Of a stretch of 26,808 nucleotides of DNA, positions 5,690-14,358 are shown piece after piece. Numbering within the stretch: the first letter of the stretch is position 1; each line of letters begins with the position of its first letter. Source of the stretch: JAXGPF01 sp964463985. GTDB lineage: Bacteria; Verrucomicrobiota; Kiritimatiellia; JAAZAB01. The DNA is taken from NCBI GenBank assembly GCA_964463985.1, contig CAYXEK010000045.1, forward strand, positions 1-26,808. The letters run 5' to 3'. The notes under the pieces are model-generated. The model was not told the DNA's origin and did not search any database. It saw nothing but the letters and a program-made list of their open reading frames with translations. A program made the translations under genes and the position numbers.

Positions 5690-7487
5690 CAGACCGAAAC
5701 TCGAACTTACCTGGATTGGTAAGGAAAACCGGCCCAAGCTGGAGCCGCGAATCCTGGTCGAGGACCCGGAGAAGTCGTATCACGCCGGCCAACGGGTGAC
5801 GGACAACGACCTCTTCGACAACCGGCTGATATTCGGCGACAACCTCCTGGCACTCAAGGCACTCGAACAGGAATTCGGGGGTAGGATCAAGTGCATTTAC
5901 ATCGATCCACCATTCAACACGGGATCCGCCTTTGAGCACTATGACGATGGTGTTGAGCACTCACTGTGGCTCGCCCTTATGCGTGACCGCTTCGAGAGCC
6001 TGAGGCGACTGATGACAAACGACGGGTTGTTCTTCCTTCACTTGGATGACGGGGAGATGGCCTACGCGAAGGTGCTCCTTGACGAAGTCTTTGGCCGCTT
6101 CAATTATTGCAACACCATTTGCATGACGACGAACGACCCCTCGGGTTTCAAAGCAACTGGTGCGACCGTGTTTTCAACGGCGAACTATCTGCTGGTCTAT
6201 GCGAAGGATAAATCGACTGCCCCAATGCGCAAGGTGTTCATTGAGAAGTCCTATGATACTGCATACTCAAAAGTTCTTGCAGATAGAGCAGCCTCGTATG
6301 ATCGGTGGTCGTGGGAGGGCATCAATGACGTCGTGGCACGTGAACTGGGCTTTGACTCGGTGCGCACGGCCAAACGTGAGGTGGGCGATGCGTTCGAGGA
6401 CGAAGTAGCACGGTTCGCGGTCACGAACGCCGAAAGGGTGTTTCAGACGGCTGCGATAGGGGGGGGCGCAGCGATCAAGAGGGCTGCTACCATTCGCCAG
6501 TCAATGCAAGAGCGCGAGCGGGTGTTTGTTCATCACGGCGAGGATGTCCCTGACTTCTACATTCTAAACGGCAGGCAGATTCTGTTTTATGACAAGCGGC
6601 TTATTGAGATTGATGGCCGTCGGATGCCCGGTGAAATCGTTACTGACGTATGGACGGACATCTCGTGGAACGGCATCAGCAATGAAGGATCAGTTGAATT
6701 CAAGAACGGAAAGAAGCCGGAACTCCTGATTAAGCGTGTGTTGGACATGGCGACCGGTCCTGGAGACATCGTCCTCGATTCCTTCGCCGGTTCCGGAACG
6801 ACCGGCGCAGTCGCCCACAAGATGGGCCGCCGGTGGATCATGGTCGAACTTGGGGAGCACTGCCACACCCACATCATTCCACGCATGAAGAAGGTCATTA
6901 ACGGCGACGATCAGGGCGGGATCAGCAAGGCAGTCAACTGGAAGGGCGGCGGCGGATTCCGCTACTACAAGCTCGGGCCATCCCTGATCGTTAAGGACGA
7001 GTGGGAAAATCCGGTCATTAATCCAGAATTCAACCCCGCGATGCTGGCTGAGGCGATGTGCAAGCTGGAGGGCTTCACATTCGAACCGAACGCCGACATC
7101 TACTGGCAGCAGGGCCGCAGTTCGGAGACGGACTTCATCTATGTGACCACGCAGATGATGACGAAGGAGATGCTGACCAAGCTCAGCGACGAGGTCGGCC
7201 CCAACCGGAGTCTTCTGGTTTGCTGCGGAGCGTTCCGCTGCGATGTCAGCCAGTTCGAGAACCTGACCGTGAAGAAGATTCCGAAGGCAGTCCTCAAGAA
7301 GTGCGAGTGGGGCCACGACGACTACTCACTGGAGATCAGGAACCTGCCGGTGAGGATCGAAGAGGATTTAACCGCAAAGAACGCAGAGAACGCAAAGGGG
7401 GAAGCGAAGAGGCCGGTGAGGCGGTTTGGAAAGGGGAATATCCAAAATAAGGGGCCGACGCTGTTCGATATGGAGGGGGTGAAATGA
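5682..7487 (+). CDS. mod: Type III restriction-modification DNA methyltransferase (Mod), adenine-specific
   Basis: The 601-residue protein is a beta-class N6-adenine methyltransferase: the catalytic motif IV DPPF (75-78, IDPPFNTGSAF) precedes the S-adenosylmethionine motif I D-S-FAGSGTTG (366-375). The region between them (about 150-330) is variable and should carry the target-recognition domain. A strong AAGGAG ribosome-binding site sits before ATG 5682. The stop overlaps the next start by ATGA, so the three genes form one operon. In type III systems Mod sets the recognition sequence and is needed by Res for cleavage. Near the C-terminus, LTAKNAENAKG is encoded by a dispersed-repeat-like sequence (7368-7400). 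Codon choice looks less GC-extreme than in the core genes, in keeping with horizontal acquisition. The recognition site cannot be read from sequence. Confidence 0.92.
   Translation: MANRPKLELTWIGKENRPKLEPRILVEDPEKSYHAGQRVTDNDLFDNRLIFGDNLLALKALEQEFGGRIKCIYIDPPFNTGSAFEHYDDGVEHSLWLALMRDRFESLRRLMTNDGLFFLHLDDGEMAYAKVLLDEVFGRFNYCNTICMTTNDPSGFKATGATVFSTANYLLVYAKDKSTAPMRKVFIEKSYDTAYSKVLADRAASYDRWSWEGINDVVARELGFDSVRTAKREVGDAFEDEVARFAVTNAERVFQTAAIGGGAAIKRAATIRQSMQERERVFVHHGEDVPDFYILNGRQILFYDKRLIEIDGRRMPGEIVTDVWTDISWNGISNEGSVEFKNGKKPELLIKRVLDMATGPGDIVLDSFAGSGTTGAVAHKMGRRWIMVELGEHCHTHIIPRMKKVINGDDQGGISKAVNWKGGGGFRYYKLGPSLIVKDEWENPVINPEFNPAMLAEAMCKLEGFTFEPNADIYWQQGRSSETDFIYVTTQMMTKEMLTKLSDEVGPNRSLLVCCGAFRCDVSQFENLTVKKIPKAVLKKCEWGHDDYSLEIRNLPVRIEEDLTAKNAENAKGEAKRPVRRFGKGNIQNKGPTLFDMEGVK
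7368..7400 (+). repeat. Dispersed CGCAAAGAACGC-type repeat read in frame within mod
   Basis: The stretch TTAACCGCAAAGAACGCAGA and the following GAACGCAAAGG have the form of short dispersed repeats normally found between genes. It is read here in frame as LTAKNAENAKG, in the low-complexity tail of Mod. It resembles in style the repeats at 5355-5385 and 14190-14212. Confidence 0.55.
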
Positions 7488-8536
7488 GCCGGAAACCTGA
7501 CAAGCAAGACAAGGCCGGCGCCGGGCATCATTTGATCCGTAATTCGACTGCGGAATTTTTGGTGTTTACCGCCAAGGCCGGCGACAGCATCGAGGTGCGC
7601 TATGAGGATGAAACCATCTGGCTGCCTCAGAAACAAATGGCGGCCCTGTTCAACGTGGATGTCCGGACGGTCAGCGAGCACCTTCAGAACATCTACACAA
7701 CCAACGAATTGCAGCAAGACGCAACTATCCGGAAATTCCGGATAGTTCAGACCGAAGGTAATCGTGAAGTTTCCCGGGCGGTGGATTTCTACAATCTCGA
7801 TGCTGTCATCTCCGTGGGATACCGCGTCAACTCGGCGCGGGCGACCCAGTTCCGTCAATGGGCGACCCGGGTTCTGCGCGATTTCGTAATCAAGGGGTAT
7901 GTCCTGGACCGGAAGCGGATGGAAAATGGGACATTTCTCGGAGAGGACTACTTTGAGCGCCTTTTGGCGGAAATCCGGGAGATCCGGCTGAGCGAGCGGC
8001 GCTTTTACCAGAAAGTCACGGATATCTATGCCACGAGCGTGGACTACAATAAGGACGCGCCGGTTACCCGCGAGTTCTTCGCCAAGGTTCAGAACAAGCT
8101 GCACTACGCCGTGCATGGGCACACGGCCGCCGAACTTATCATGAAGCGGGCGGACAGCCGGAAAGAACACATGGGGCTGACAACATGGGAGAACGCCCCA
8201 GACGGCAAGATTCTAAAACCTGATGTGACGGTGGCGAAAAACTACCTGACCCGCGAAGAACTGGAATCCCTTGGGCGGATCGTCAACGCCTTCCTGGATC
8301 TGGCGGAGGAACGCGCGAAGCGCAGAATTCCAATGTCCATGGCGGATTGGGCCGAGCGGATCGACCGGTTTCTTGAGATGGACGACTGGCGCATTCTTCA
8401 GGATGCGGGCGAGATTTCGGCTGAGATCGCCCATGAGTTTGCGGGAGCGGAATTCGACAAATATCGCGTGCTTCAGGATCGCCTGTTCGAAAGCGACTTC
8501 GACCGCGAGGTGAAACGGATTGAGGGGAAGAAATAA
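7484..8536 (+). CDS. RhuM-family protein within the type III R-M operon
   Basis: The 350-residue protein matches the virulence RhuM family over its full length. The N-terminal part (about 45-130) has IWLPQKQMAALFNVDVRTVSEH, NLDAVISVGYRVNS and FRQWATRVLRDFVIKGY, a DNA-binding-like module; the C-terminal part (200-345) has EFFAKVQNKLHYAVHGHTAAE and the conserved acidic helices. The founder is rhuM of Salmonella SPI-3; its biochemical role is not established. Its start overlaps the mod stop (ATGA) and its stop overlaps the res start by one base, so it is translated with mod and res. This location suggests a regulatory or accessory role in restriction, which is an inference. No catalytic motif is evident. 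Confidence 0.88.
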   Translation: MSRKPDKQDKAGAGHHLIRNSTAEFLVFTAKAGDSIEVRYEDETIWLPQKQMAALFNVDVRTVSEHLQNIYTTNELQQDATIRKFRIVQTEGNREVSRAVDFYNLDAVISVGYRVNSARATQFRQWATRVLRDFVIKGYVLDRKRMENGTFLGEDYFERLLAEIREIRLSERRFYQKVTDIYATSVDYNKDAPVTREFFAKVQNKLHYAVHGHTAAELIMKRADSRKEHMGLTTWENAPDGKILKPDVTVAKNYLTREELESLGRIVNAFLDLAEERAKRRIPMSMADWAERIDRFLEMDDWRILQDAGEISAEIAHEFAGAEFDKYRVLQDRLFESDFDREVKRIEGKK

Positions 8537-11250
8537 TGAGTATCCAACACATCAACTCCATCAGCAATCGCCTGAGTCTCCGCCCTCCCCAGCGGGACTC
8601 TCTAGAAATTCTGGCCCGGGTCTGCGAGATCATCGAGCTGTCGAAGGATGCCGATCCAGCCGCGGCCCTGACGGCGATCAAAAGCGAGTTTCCCACGGTT
8701 GAGGACTTTGAAAGGGATTTCCCGTCGCTGTGCTTCGCGATTGCCACGGGCGTTGGGAAAACGCGGCTCATGGGCGCGTTTATCGCCTACCTCTACCAGT
8801 CCGAGGGTATCCGCAACTTCTTCGTGCTGGCTCCGAACCTCACGATCTACAACAAGCTTATCGCCGACTTCACGCCGAACACGCCGAAGTATGTTTTCAA
8901 GGGAATCGGCGAGTTTGCCGTGCATCCCCCGCTCGTTGTGACAGGCGACACCTACGAAGACGGGCGCGGTGTGCGGCGCGACGATCAACTACCCGGAATG
9001 GACTGGGGACACGATATACACATCAACATTTTCAATATCTCGAAGATCAACAGCGAGGTGCGGGGCGGCAGCGCCCCCCGGATCAAGCGACTGAGCGAGT
9101 ACATCGGCCAGAGTTACTTCGATTATCTCGCCGGACTGGAAGACCTGGTTATGCTGATGGACGAGAGCCATCGCTATCGGGCCACGGCCGGCGTGAGGGC
9201 GATCAATGAGTTGAAGCCCATTCTCGGCCTGGAGCTGACCGCCACGCCGCAAGTCGAAACCGGTGGGCGCGCGGCACCGTTCAAGAACGTGATCTACAGC
9301 TATCCGCTATCAGCGGCTATGACGGATGGGTTTGTCAAGGAACCCGCCGTGGCGACGCGGGAGAATTTCGACCCCAACGCCTACTCGGCCGAGGGACTGG
9401 AGAAGGTGAAACTCGAGGATGGCGTGCGGATTCACGAGAACACGAAAGTCGAGTTGGAGGTGTACGCCCGCAACAACGACAAGCCCATCGTCAAGCCGTT
9501 CATGCTGGTCGTGGCGGCTGACACGACACACGCCAACGCCCTGCAACAGGTAATCGAAGGCGATGGCTTCTTCGAGGGACGGTACAAGGGCAAGGTCATT
9601 CAGGTTCATTCCAACATCCGGGGCGAGGAAAAGGACGATGTCGTCCAGCAGCTCTTGACTGTCGAGCACGCTGAAAACCCCGTCGAGATCGTGATCCACG
9701 TCAACATGCTCAAGGAAGGCTGGGACGTGACGAACCTCTACACGATTGTTCCGTTGCGGGCGGCGAACTCCCGGACGCTCGTGGAACAGTCCATCGGTCG
9801 CGGCCTGCGTCTCCCCTATGGTAAGCGGGTGGGTGTTCCTGCGGTGGACCGGCTGACGATTGTATCGCACGATAAGTTCCAGGAGATTGTGGATCACGCC
9901 AATGACCCGAACTCGATCATCCGGGCCGGCGTGGTGATCGGGCGGGACATTCCTGAGGCCGGCAGGAAAGCCGTGGAGGTGAAAAGCGCCTTTGAGCACG
10001 CTATCTCCGGCGGCGTGGTGCCCGCTCGGCCGGCGGCTGCCGGGCAGCCGGCGGCAGGGCAGAGAACGCTCTTCGTGAGGCCCGAGGAGCAGGCTGTCGC
10101 CAAGGCAACCTACCAGGTCATCAAACAGTACGAGCGACTCAAGAGCAGCGATCAGCTACAGGACAAGGCTGTCCAGGCTGAGATCGTTCAGAAGGTCCAG
10201 GAGATCGTCCGGCCGGCCCAAGGGGTTCTGGTAGGGATTGCCGAAGTCGTGAACGTGGCCGAGGTGGTACGCGAGACCACGGAACTGTACCGGGCGCTCT
10301 CCATCGACGTGCCGAAGATCGTGGTCGTTCCCAAAGGCGAGGTCACGTGCGGTTACGAAGACTTCAACCTCGACGCGCGGAATATCAACCTTCAGCCGGT
10401 CGCGCAGGACATCCTGATTCAGCACTTGCACGAGAACCAGCGATACCGGTTGCAGGATGGCTCGGGGATCGTCCAGGAGAAGCGTCCCGAGGACTACCTG
10501 GTACGCGGCCTGATAGAGTTCGACGATGTAAGTTACGACGAGCACGCAGCGCTCCTGTACAAGCTCGCCGGGCAGGTCGTGGCGCGGCTGCGGTCATATC
10601 TGTCGGAAGAAGACGACGTAATCAATGTCCTCCAGTTCCACCAGCAGGCGCTCGTGAACCTGATCCACGCCCAGATGCAGCAGCACTACCTCGAATCCGC
10701 CAGCGCTTACGAAGCCCACGTAACACGGGGCTTCCACACCTTACGGGCGAATAATTACTCGATGGCCGCCGATGAAAACGCGCGGGATTTTCGGGTAACG
10801 ATTCCCGAGGGCCGGCGCAGCCGTATCGGCACGATGGTATTTTGCGGGTTCCGCAAGTGTCTGTACCCGATTCAGAAATTTGACTCCGACCCGGAACGCC
10901 GGTTTGCCGTGATTCTGGAGAATGATGCCGATGTGCTGAAGTGGTTCAAGCCCGCCAAAGGCGACCTCCAGATTTACTACAGCCACGAGGAATCCTACGA
11001 ACCCGACTTCGTCGTGGAGACGACGACGGAAAAATTCCTCTGCGAGCCGAAGCGGGCAAACGAGATGACTGACGAAGTCGTGTTGGCCAAGGCCGACGCG
11101 GCAACGGTCTGGTGCAAATACGCCACGGCCCACGCCAAAGAGAATGGCGGCAAGCCCTGGCGATACCTTCTGATCCCGCATGACCAGATACAGGATCAGA
11201 TGACGCTTGCCGGGCTGGCCGCGCGGCACGAAGTGCAGGCAAAAGTCTGA
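8536..11250 (+). CDS. res: Type III restriction endonuclease subunit (Res), SF2 helicase-nuclease
   Basis: The 904-residue protein has the SF2 translocase motifs Walker A TGVGKT (71-76), DESH (209-212), ELTATPQ and QSIGRGLR (418-425). A C-terminal PD-(D/E)xK nuclease site is visible as PD (823-824) followed by EPK (837-839). Size, motif order and the mod gene upstream identify it as the Res subunit that cuts unmethylated DNA after ATP-dependent communication between sites. Its ATG shares one base with the rhuM-family stop. All motifs are intact, so restriction should be functional if Mod is. The gene ends 52 nt before a convergent helicase gene. Confidence 0.93.
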   Translation: MSIQHINSISNRLSLRPPQRDSLEILARVCEIIELSKDADPAAALTAIKSEFPTVEDFERDFPSLCFAIATGVGKTRLMGAFIAYLYQSEGIRNFFVLAPNLTIYNKLIADFTPNTPKYVFKGIGEFAVHPPLVVTGDTYEDGRGVRRDDQLPGMDWGHDIHINIFNISKINSEVRGGSAPRIKRLSEYIGQSYFDYLAGLEDLVMLMDESHRYRATAGVRAINELKPILGLELTATPQVETGGRAAPFKNVIYSYPLSAAMTDGFVKEPAVATRENFDPNAYSAEGLEKVKLEDGVRIHENTKVELEVYARNNDKPIVKPFMLVVAADTTHANALQQVIEGDGFFEGRYKGKVIQVHSNIRGEEKDDVVQQLLTVEHAENPVEIVIHVNMLKEGWDVTNLYTIVPLRAANSRTLVEQSIGRGLRLPYGKRVGVPAVDRLTIVSHDKFQEIVDHANDPNSIIRAGVVIGRDIPEAGRKAVEVKSAFEHAISGGVVPARPAAAGQPAAGQRTLFVRPEEQAVAKATYQVIKQYERLKSSDQLQDKAVQAEIVQKVQEIVRPAQGVLVGIAEVVNVAEVVRETTELYRALSIDVPKIVVVPKGEVTCGYEDFNLDARNINLQPVAQDILIQHLHENQRYRLQDGSGIVQEKRPEDYLVRGLIEFDDVSYDEHAALLYKLAGQVVARLRSYLSEEDDVINVLQFHQQALVNLIHAQMQQHYLESASAYEAHVTRGFHTLRANNYSMAADENARDFRVTIPEGRRSRIGTMVFCGFRKCLYPIQKFDSDPERRFAVILENDADVLKWFKPAKGDLQIYYSHEESYEPDFVVETTTEKFLCEPKRANEMTDEVVLAKADAATVWCKYATAHAKENGGKPWRYLLIPHDQIQDQMTLAGLAARHEVQAKV

Positions 11251-11302
11251 TAATGGGATACGGTAATGCAGCGAGGCGTTCGTGTAATCCTGGCGCCTTG
11301 CG

Positions 11303-13243
11303 TCAAACGAACCCGATGCGCTGGCAGTCGAGTTTCTCCTCGGGAATTTCCCGGATGAACCGCGAGGGCAGGAAGAAATTCACACTGCCGTCGAAGCCCC
11401 GCCGGGTTTCGGGGGCGCACAGGGTCAAGTCGTCCTTCGCGCGGGTGACGGCGACGTAGAACAGGCGCCGCTCCTCTTCCTCGCCTTCGTTATCTTCCAT
11501 CGAGCGGGCCGAGGGGAACATGCCGTCGGCCGCCCAGATGATGAATACCATTTGCCATTCCAGGCCCTTGGCCTGGTGGACGGTGCTCAGGCGCAGGCAA
11601 TCGCGGTCCCGGCCGGCGGCGACGTCGTTTTCCGCGTCCACGTTGGTCACCAGCGCCACCTCGTTCAGGAAGTCGGCGGTGGATGCGAAGTCGGCGGTGA
11701 AGAGAATCATCTCGCGGATATCGTCCAGGCGCCGCTTGGCATCCTCGTAAGTTTCCAGGGCGTGCTTCTCGTAAAACGCCTTGACAAATAATCCAATCGC
11801 CTCGCCCGGGTCGTCGGCAAGTTCTTCGTCAAAATACTTTTCCAGCGCCGGCTGCACGGCCCGCCAGGGCGGGCGGGCGCCCTCCGGCAGCAGGCTGAGC
11901 AATTCCGCGCGGGCGGCGGGGGCATTGGCCTCAAAGCGGCCGCCGAGTTTATGCCACAAACGTTCGGCGGTCTTGGGCCCCACGCCGGGAAACATGCCCA
12001 GCAGGCGCTTGAAAGCCAGGATGTCGCCGGGATTGTGCAGCACGCGCAGGAAGGCGCAGACGTCCTTGATGTGCGCCTGCTCGAAAAACCGCACGCCGGA
12101 GGTGACCATGTACGGGATATGCTCGCGCGCCAGCACCATCTGCAGTTCCATGGCGTGGTGGTGGGCGCGGTAGAGCACGGCCATGTCCCGCCAGGCGGAA
12201 CCTTCGCGATGGCGCCGGCGCAACTGGTCGGCGACGTAGCGGGCCTGGTGGTCGCCGTCGCGCAGCAGCGCCAGCACCGGCTTGCGGTGCGCCGGCCGGC
12301 TGGGACGGAGCACCTTGCTGAATTGCTTGGGATTGCCGGCGATGCAGCAGTTGGCCACATCCAGGATTTCCGGGACGCTGCGGTAATTGGTTTCCAGCTT
12401 GTACATTTTGGCGTCGGGGTAGCGCTCGGGGAAAGACATGATGTTGCGGTAATCCGCGCCGCGCCAGGCGTAAATGCTTTGAAAATCATCGCCGACCACC
12501 AGCAGGTTGCGGTGTTGGGCGGCCAGCAGGTCCACCAGTTCGGCCTGGATGGAATTGGTGTCCTGGTATTCATCCACCATGGTGTAGAGGAAATGCTCGC
12601 GGTAATGCTCCAGGGCCGGCGCCTGCTCGTGGAAGAGCCGCAGGCTGTTGAGGAGCAGATCGTCGAAATCCATCAGGTTTTGCCCGGTTTTTTTGGATCG
12701 GTAGCGCTGGTAAACCCGCATGACGTCGGCCTCGTCCACCGGATGGTTTTCAAACCGTTCCCGGACGACTTCCTCGATGTCCAGCCGCCGGTTGGCGGCT
12801 GCGCTGAAGAGCGCCAGCAATACTTCCGGCTTGGGGAATTCGCGGCTTTTCAACTTCAGATCGGCCAGGCATTCGCGCATGAGGGTACGGCTGTCATCGG
12901 CGTCCAGGATGGTGAAATCCGCGGTGTAGCCGATGAGGTGGGCGGTGCGGCGCAGGATGCGGTTGGCCATGTGGTGGAAAGTGCCGCCCCACATGCCGCC
13001 CACGCCCTGGCTGACCAGGGCCTCGGCGCGCGCAAGCATTTCCTTGGCCGCGCGGTTGGTGAAGGTCAGCAGCAGCAGGCGGCGCGGGTCCGCGCCCCGG
13101 CTGAGCAGGTAAGCCACCCGGTAAACCAGGGTGCGGGTTTTGCCGGTGCCGGCGGCGGCCAGGACGAACAGGGGTCCATCCGGGGCGGTCACCGCGGCCA
13201 ATTGTTCCGGGTTCAATTCGCGTTCGAAATCAATTTGCGCCAT
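11303..13243 (-). CDS. UvrD/PcrA/Rep-type 3'-5' DNA helicase
   Basis: The 646-residue protein has the complete SF1A helicase set: Q-motif LNPEQLAAV, Walker A AGTGKT (31-36), motif Ia TFTNRAAKEM, motif II VDEYQDTN (223-230), motif III VVGDDFQSIYAWRGA, motif IV NYRS, motif V STVHQAKGLEW and motif VI YVAVTRAKDDL. It is about 70 residues shorter than E. coli UvrD, lacking the C-terminal tail that contacts partners. Such enzymes unwind DNA in nucleotide excision or mismatch repair and in replication restart. It starts inside the last 14 nt of lpxI on the same strand, so it is likely translated after lpxI. The choice among uvrD, pcrA and rep is not safe from sequence alone. Confidence 0.9.
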   Translation of the reverse strand: MAQIDFERELNPEQLAAVTAPDGPLFVLAAAGTGKTRTLVYRVAYLLSRGADPRRLLLLTFTNRAAKEMLARAEALVSQGVGGMWGGTFHHMANRILRRTAHLIGYTADFTILDADDSRTLMRECLADLKLKSREFPKPEVLLALFSAAANRRLDIEEVVRERFENHPVDEADVMRVYQRYRSKKTGQNLMDFDDLLLNSLRLFHEQAPALEHYREHFLYTMVDEYQDTNSIQAELVDLLAAQHRNLLVVGDDFQSIYAWRGADYRNIMSFPERYPDAKMYKLETNYRSVPEILDVANCCIAGNPKQFSKVLRPSRPAHRKPVLALLRDGDHQARYVADQLRRRHREGSAWRDMAVLYRAHHHAMELQMVLAREHIPYMVTSGVRFFEQAHIKDVCAFLRVLHNPGDILAFKRLLGMFPGVGPKTAERLWHKLGGRFEANAPAARAELLSLLPEGARPPWRAVQPALEKYFDEELADDPGEAIGLFVKAFYEKHALETYEDAKRRLDDIREMILFTADFASTADFLNEVALVTNVDAENDVAAGRDRDCLRLSTVHQAKGLEWQMVFIIWAADGMFPSARSMEDNEGEEEERRLFYVAVTRAKDDLTLCAPETRRGFDGSVNFFLPSRFIREIPEEKLDCQRIGFV

Positions 13244-14093
13244 GACCCCCCGCTACCGCCACCATGGCCAATCGCATGCGATCCGCCGCCTGGATCAATT
13301 TTTCGCGCTCGAGCAGAATCGTGCGCCCGGCTTCCACGGCCAGCGCGGCGGCGCCGGCTTTTTTGAGGATGGCCACGGTTTTCAGCCCAACCACCGGGAT
13401 ATCGAAGCGCATGTCATGTCCCTGTTTGGCGACTTTCACGGCCACCAGGCCCGGGCCGCCCAGCTTGCCGGCCCGCAGCAATGCGGCATCCGTTCCCTCA
13501 AACGCTTCGACGGCGAGGATGACGCCATCCTTGACGGCCACGGTCTGGCCGATTTCCAGGCTGCTGACTGTTTTGGCAACGCGCAGTCCCAGTTCAATAT
13601 CGTCTTGTTCGCGCGCGGTCGGCGCGCGCGCGCTCAATTGGCCGGGCGCCGGCATGGCCTGCTCCATGAACAGGCAGGCCGGGAGCAGGGTCACGCCGGC
13701 GTTTTGCAGTTCGGCGCTGACGGCGCCGAAAATGGTATGGGCATTGCGCACCCGCAGGCCGGCCAGGATTTGCAGGGCCCGGCGGTCCGGACGCAGGCGG
13801 AAAAGGCTGACGGGGGTGATCTGGCCGGCCATCACCGCCTGGCGGATGCCGGAGCGGCGGAACGCTTCCAGCATCGCCTCCAGTTGACCAAAATTAAGCC
13901 AGTGCACTTCGTCCGTCAGCCTGGCGATGGACGGGTCGGTTTCCTTCTTGAAAGCCACGGCCACCAGGCGTTGGACGCCCTGGCGGCGGGCCGATTCAGC
14001 CAGCAGCAGCGGATAGGCTCCGCGTCCGGCAATCAGGCCTAACTGGTCGGGCAGGGCAAGGCTGGGATTGAGTTTGCTGGCGGGCATGGGCAT
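13230..14093 (-). CDS. lpxI: UDP-2,3-diacylglucosamine diphosphatase LpxI
   Basis: The 287-residue protein (former DUF1009) hydrolyses UDP-2,3-diacylglucosamine to lipid X and UMP in lipid A biosynthesis, replacing LpxH in many bacteria. Recognisable blocks are the N-terminal LGLIAGRGAYPLLLAESAR, the central VLAVEAFEGTDA-like AVEAFEGTDAALLRAG, and the C-terminal VKVAKQGHDMRFDIPVVGLKT. Its presence supports an outer membrane with lipid A. A second ATG two codons in (14087) is an alternative start. It overlaps the downstream helicase gene by 14 nt, forming a two-gene unit; no other lpx gene is near. Confidence 0.93.
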   Translation of the reverse strand: MPMPASKLNPSLALPDQLGLIAGRGAYPLLLAESARRQGVQRLVAVAFKKETDPSIARLTDEVHWLNFGQLEAMLEAFRRSGIRQAVMAGQITPVSLFRLRPDRRALQILAGLRVRNAHTIFGAVSAELQNAGVTLLPACLFMEQAMPAPGQLSARAPTAREQDDIELGLRVAKTVSSLEIGQTVAVKDGVILAVEAFEGTDAALLRAGKLGGPGLVAVKVAKQGHDMRFDIPVVGLKTVAILKKAGAAALAVEAGRTILLEREKLIQAADRMRLAMVAVAGGHGAN

Positions 14094-14159
14094 GGCGCAG
14101 AGCGCGAATCCTGGTTTTTGTTACAGGGGTCTCATCATACCATGCCAGGACTCCATGTC

Positions 14160-14230
14160 AATCCGCGGTTCTGCGGTGGCGCGGAAGATGTGCAGAGGCA
14201 CAGAGGGACAGAAAGATGAAGTAGCCTAAC
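14160..14230. repeat. Short GC-skewed dispersed repeat between lpxI and glnA
   Basis: The stretch around 14190-14212 (TGCAGAGGCACAGAGGGACAG) is a direct-repeat-like array of CACAGAGG units. It has the same flavour as the repeats at 5355-5385 and in the tail of mod. No gene is supported in 14094-14358. Confidence 0.4.
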
Positions 14231-14315
14231 GGCTTGCCGCGCCGAAGCCTGGCGCAGGCAGGTGTTCGGCATCCGTTCTGCCGGAGCGGCGTGCCAGGAA
14301 TTGCCGGACCGATTG

Positions 14316-14351
14316 CATGGCGGCATGATACGCATGCATCATGCCGCCATG
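14316..14351 (-). terminator. 14-bp perfect hairpin after glnA
   Basis: Arms CATGGCGGCATGAT (14316-14329) and ATCATGCCGCCATG (14338-14351) pair perfectly around an 8-nt loop, 7 nt beyond the glnA stop. There is no U-run after it, so it may be a transcript-end stabiliser or a factor-assisted terminator rather than a classical intrinsic one. Confidence 0.55.
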
Positions 14352-14358
14352 GAGCGGC

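Noticed and set aside
1..11250. A genomic island integrated at the tRNA-Gly gene
   Set aside because: No integrase or repeat of the tRNA end was seen, and the metabolic gene pair lies between the tRNA and the accessory block.
11951..13366. A long plus-strand reading frame of about 470 codons
   Set aside because: It is antisense to the helicase gene, which has all its motifs; the plus frame has no domain and arises from GC-rich codon bias.
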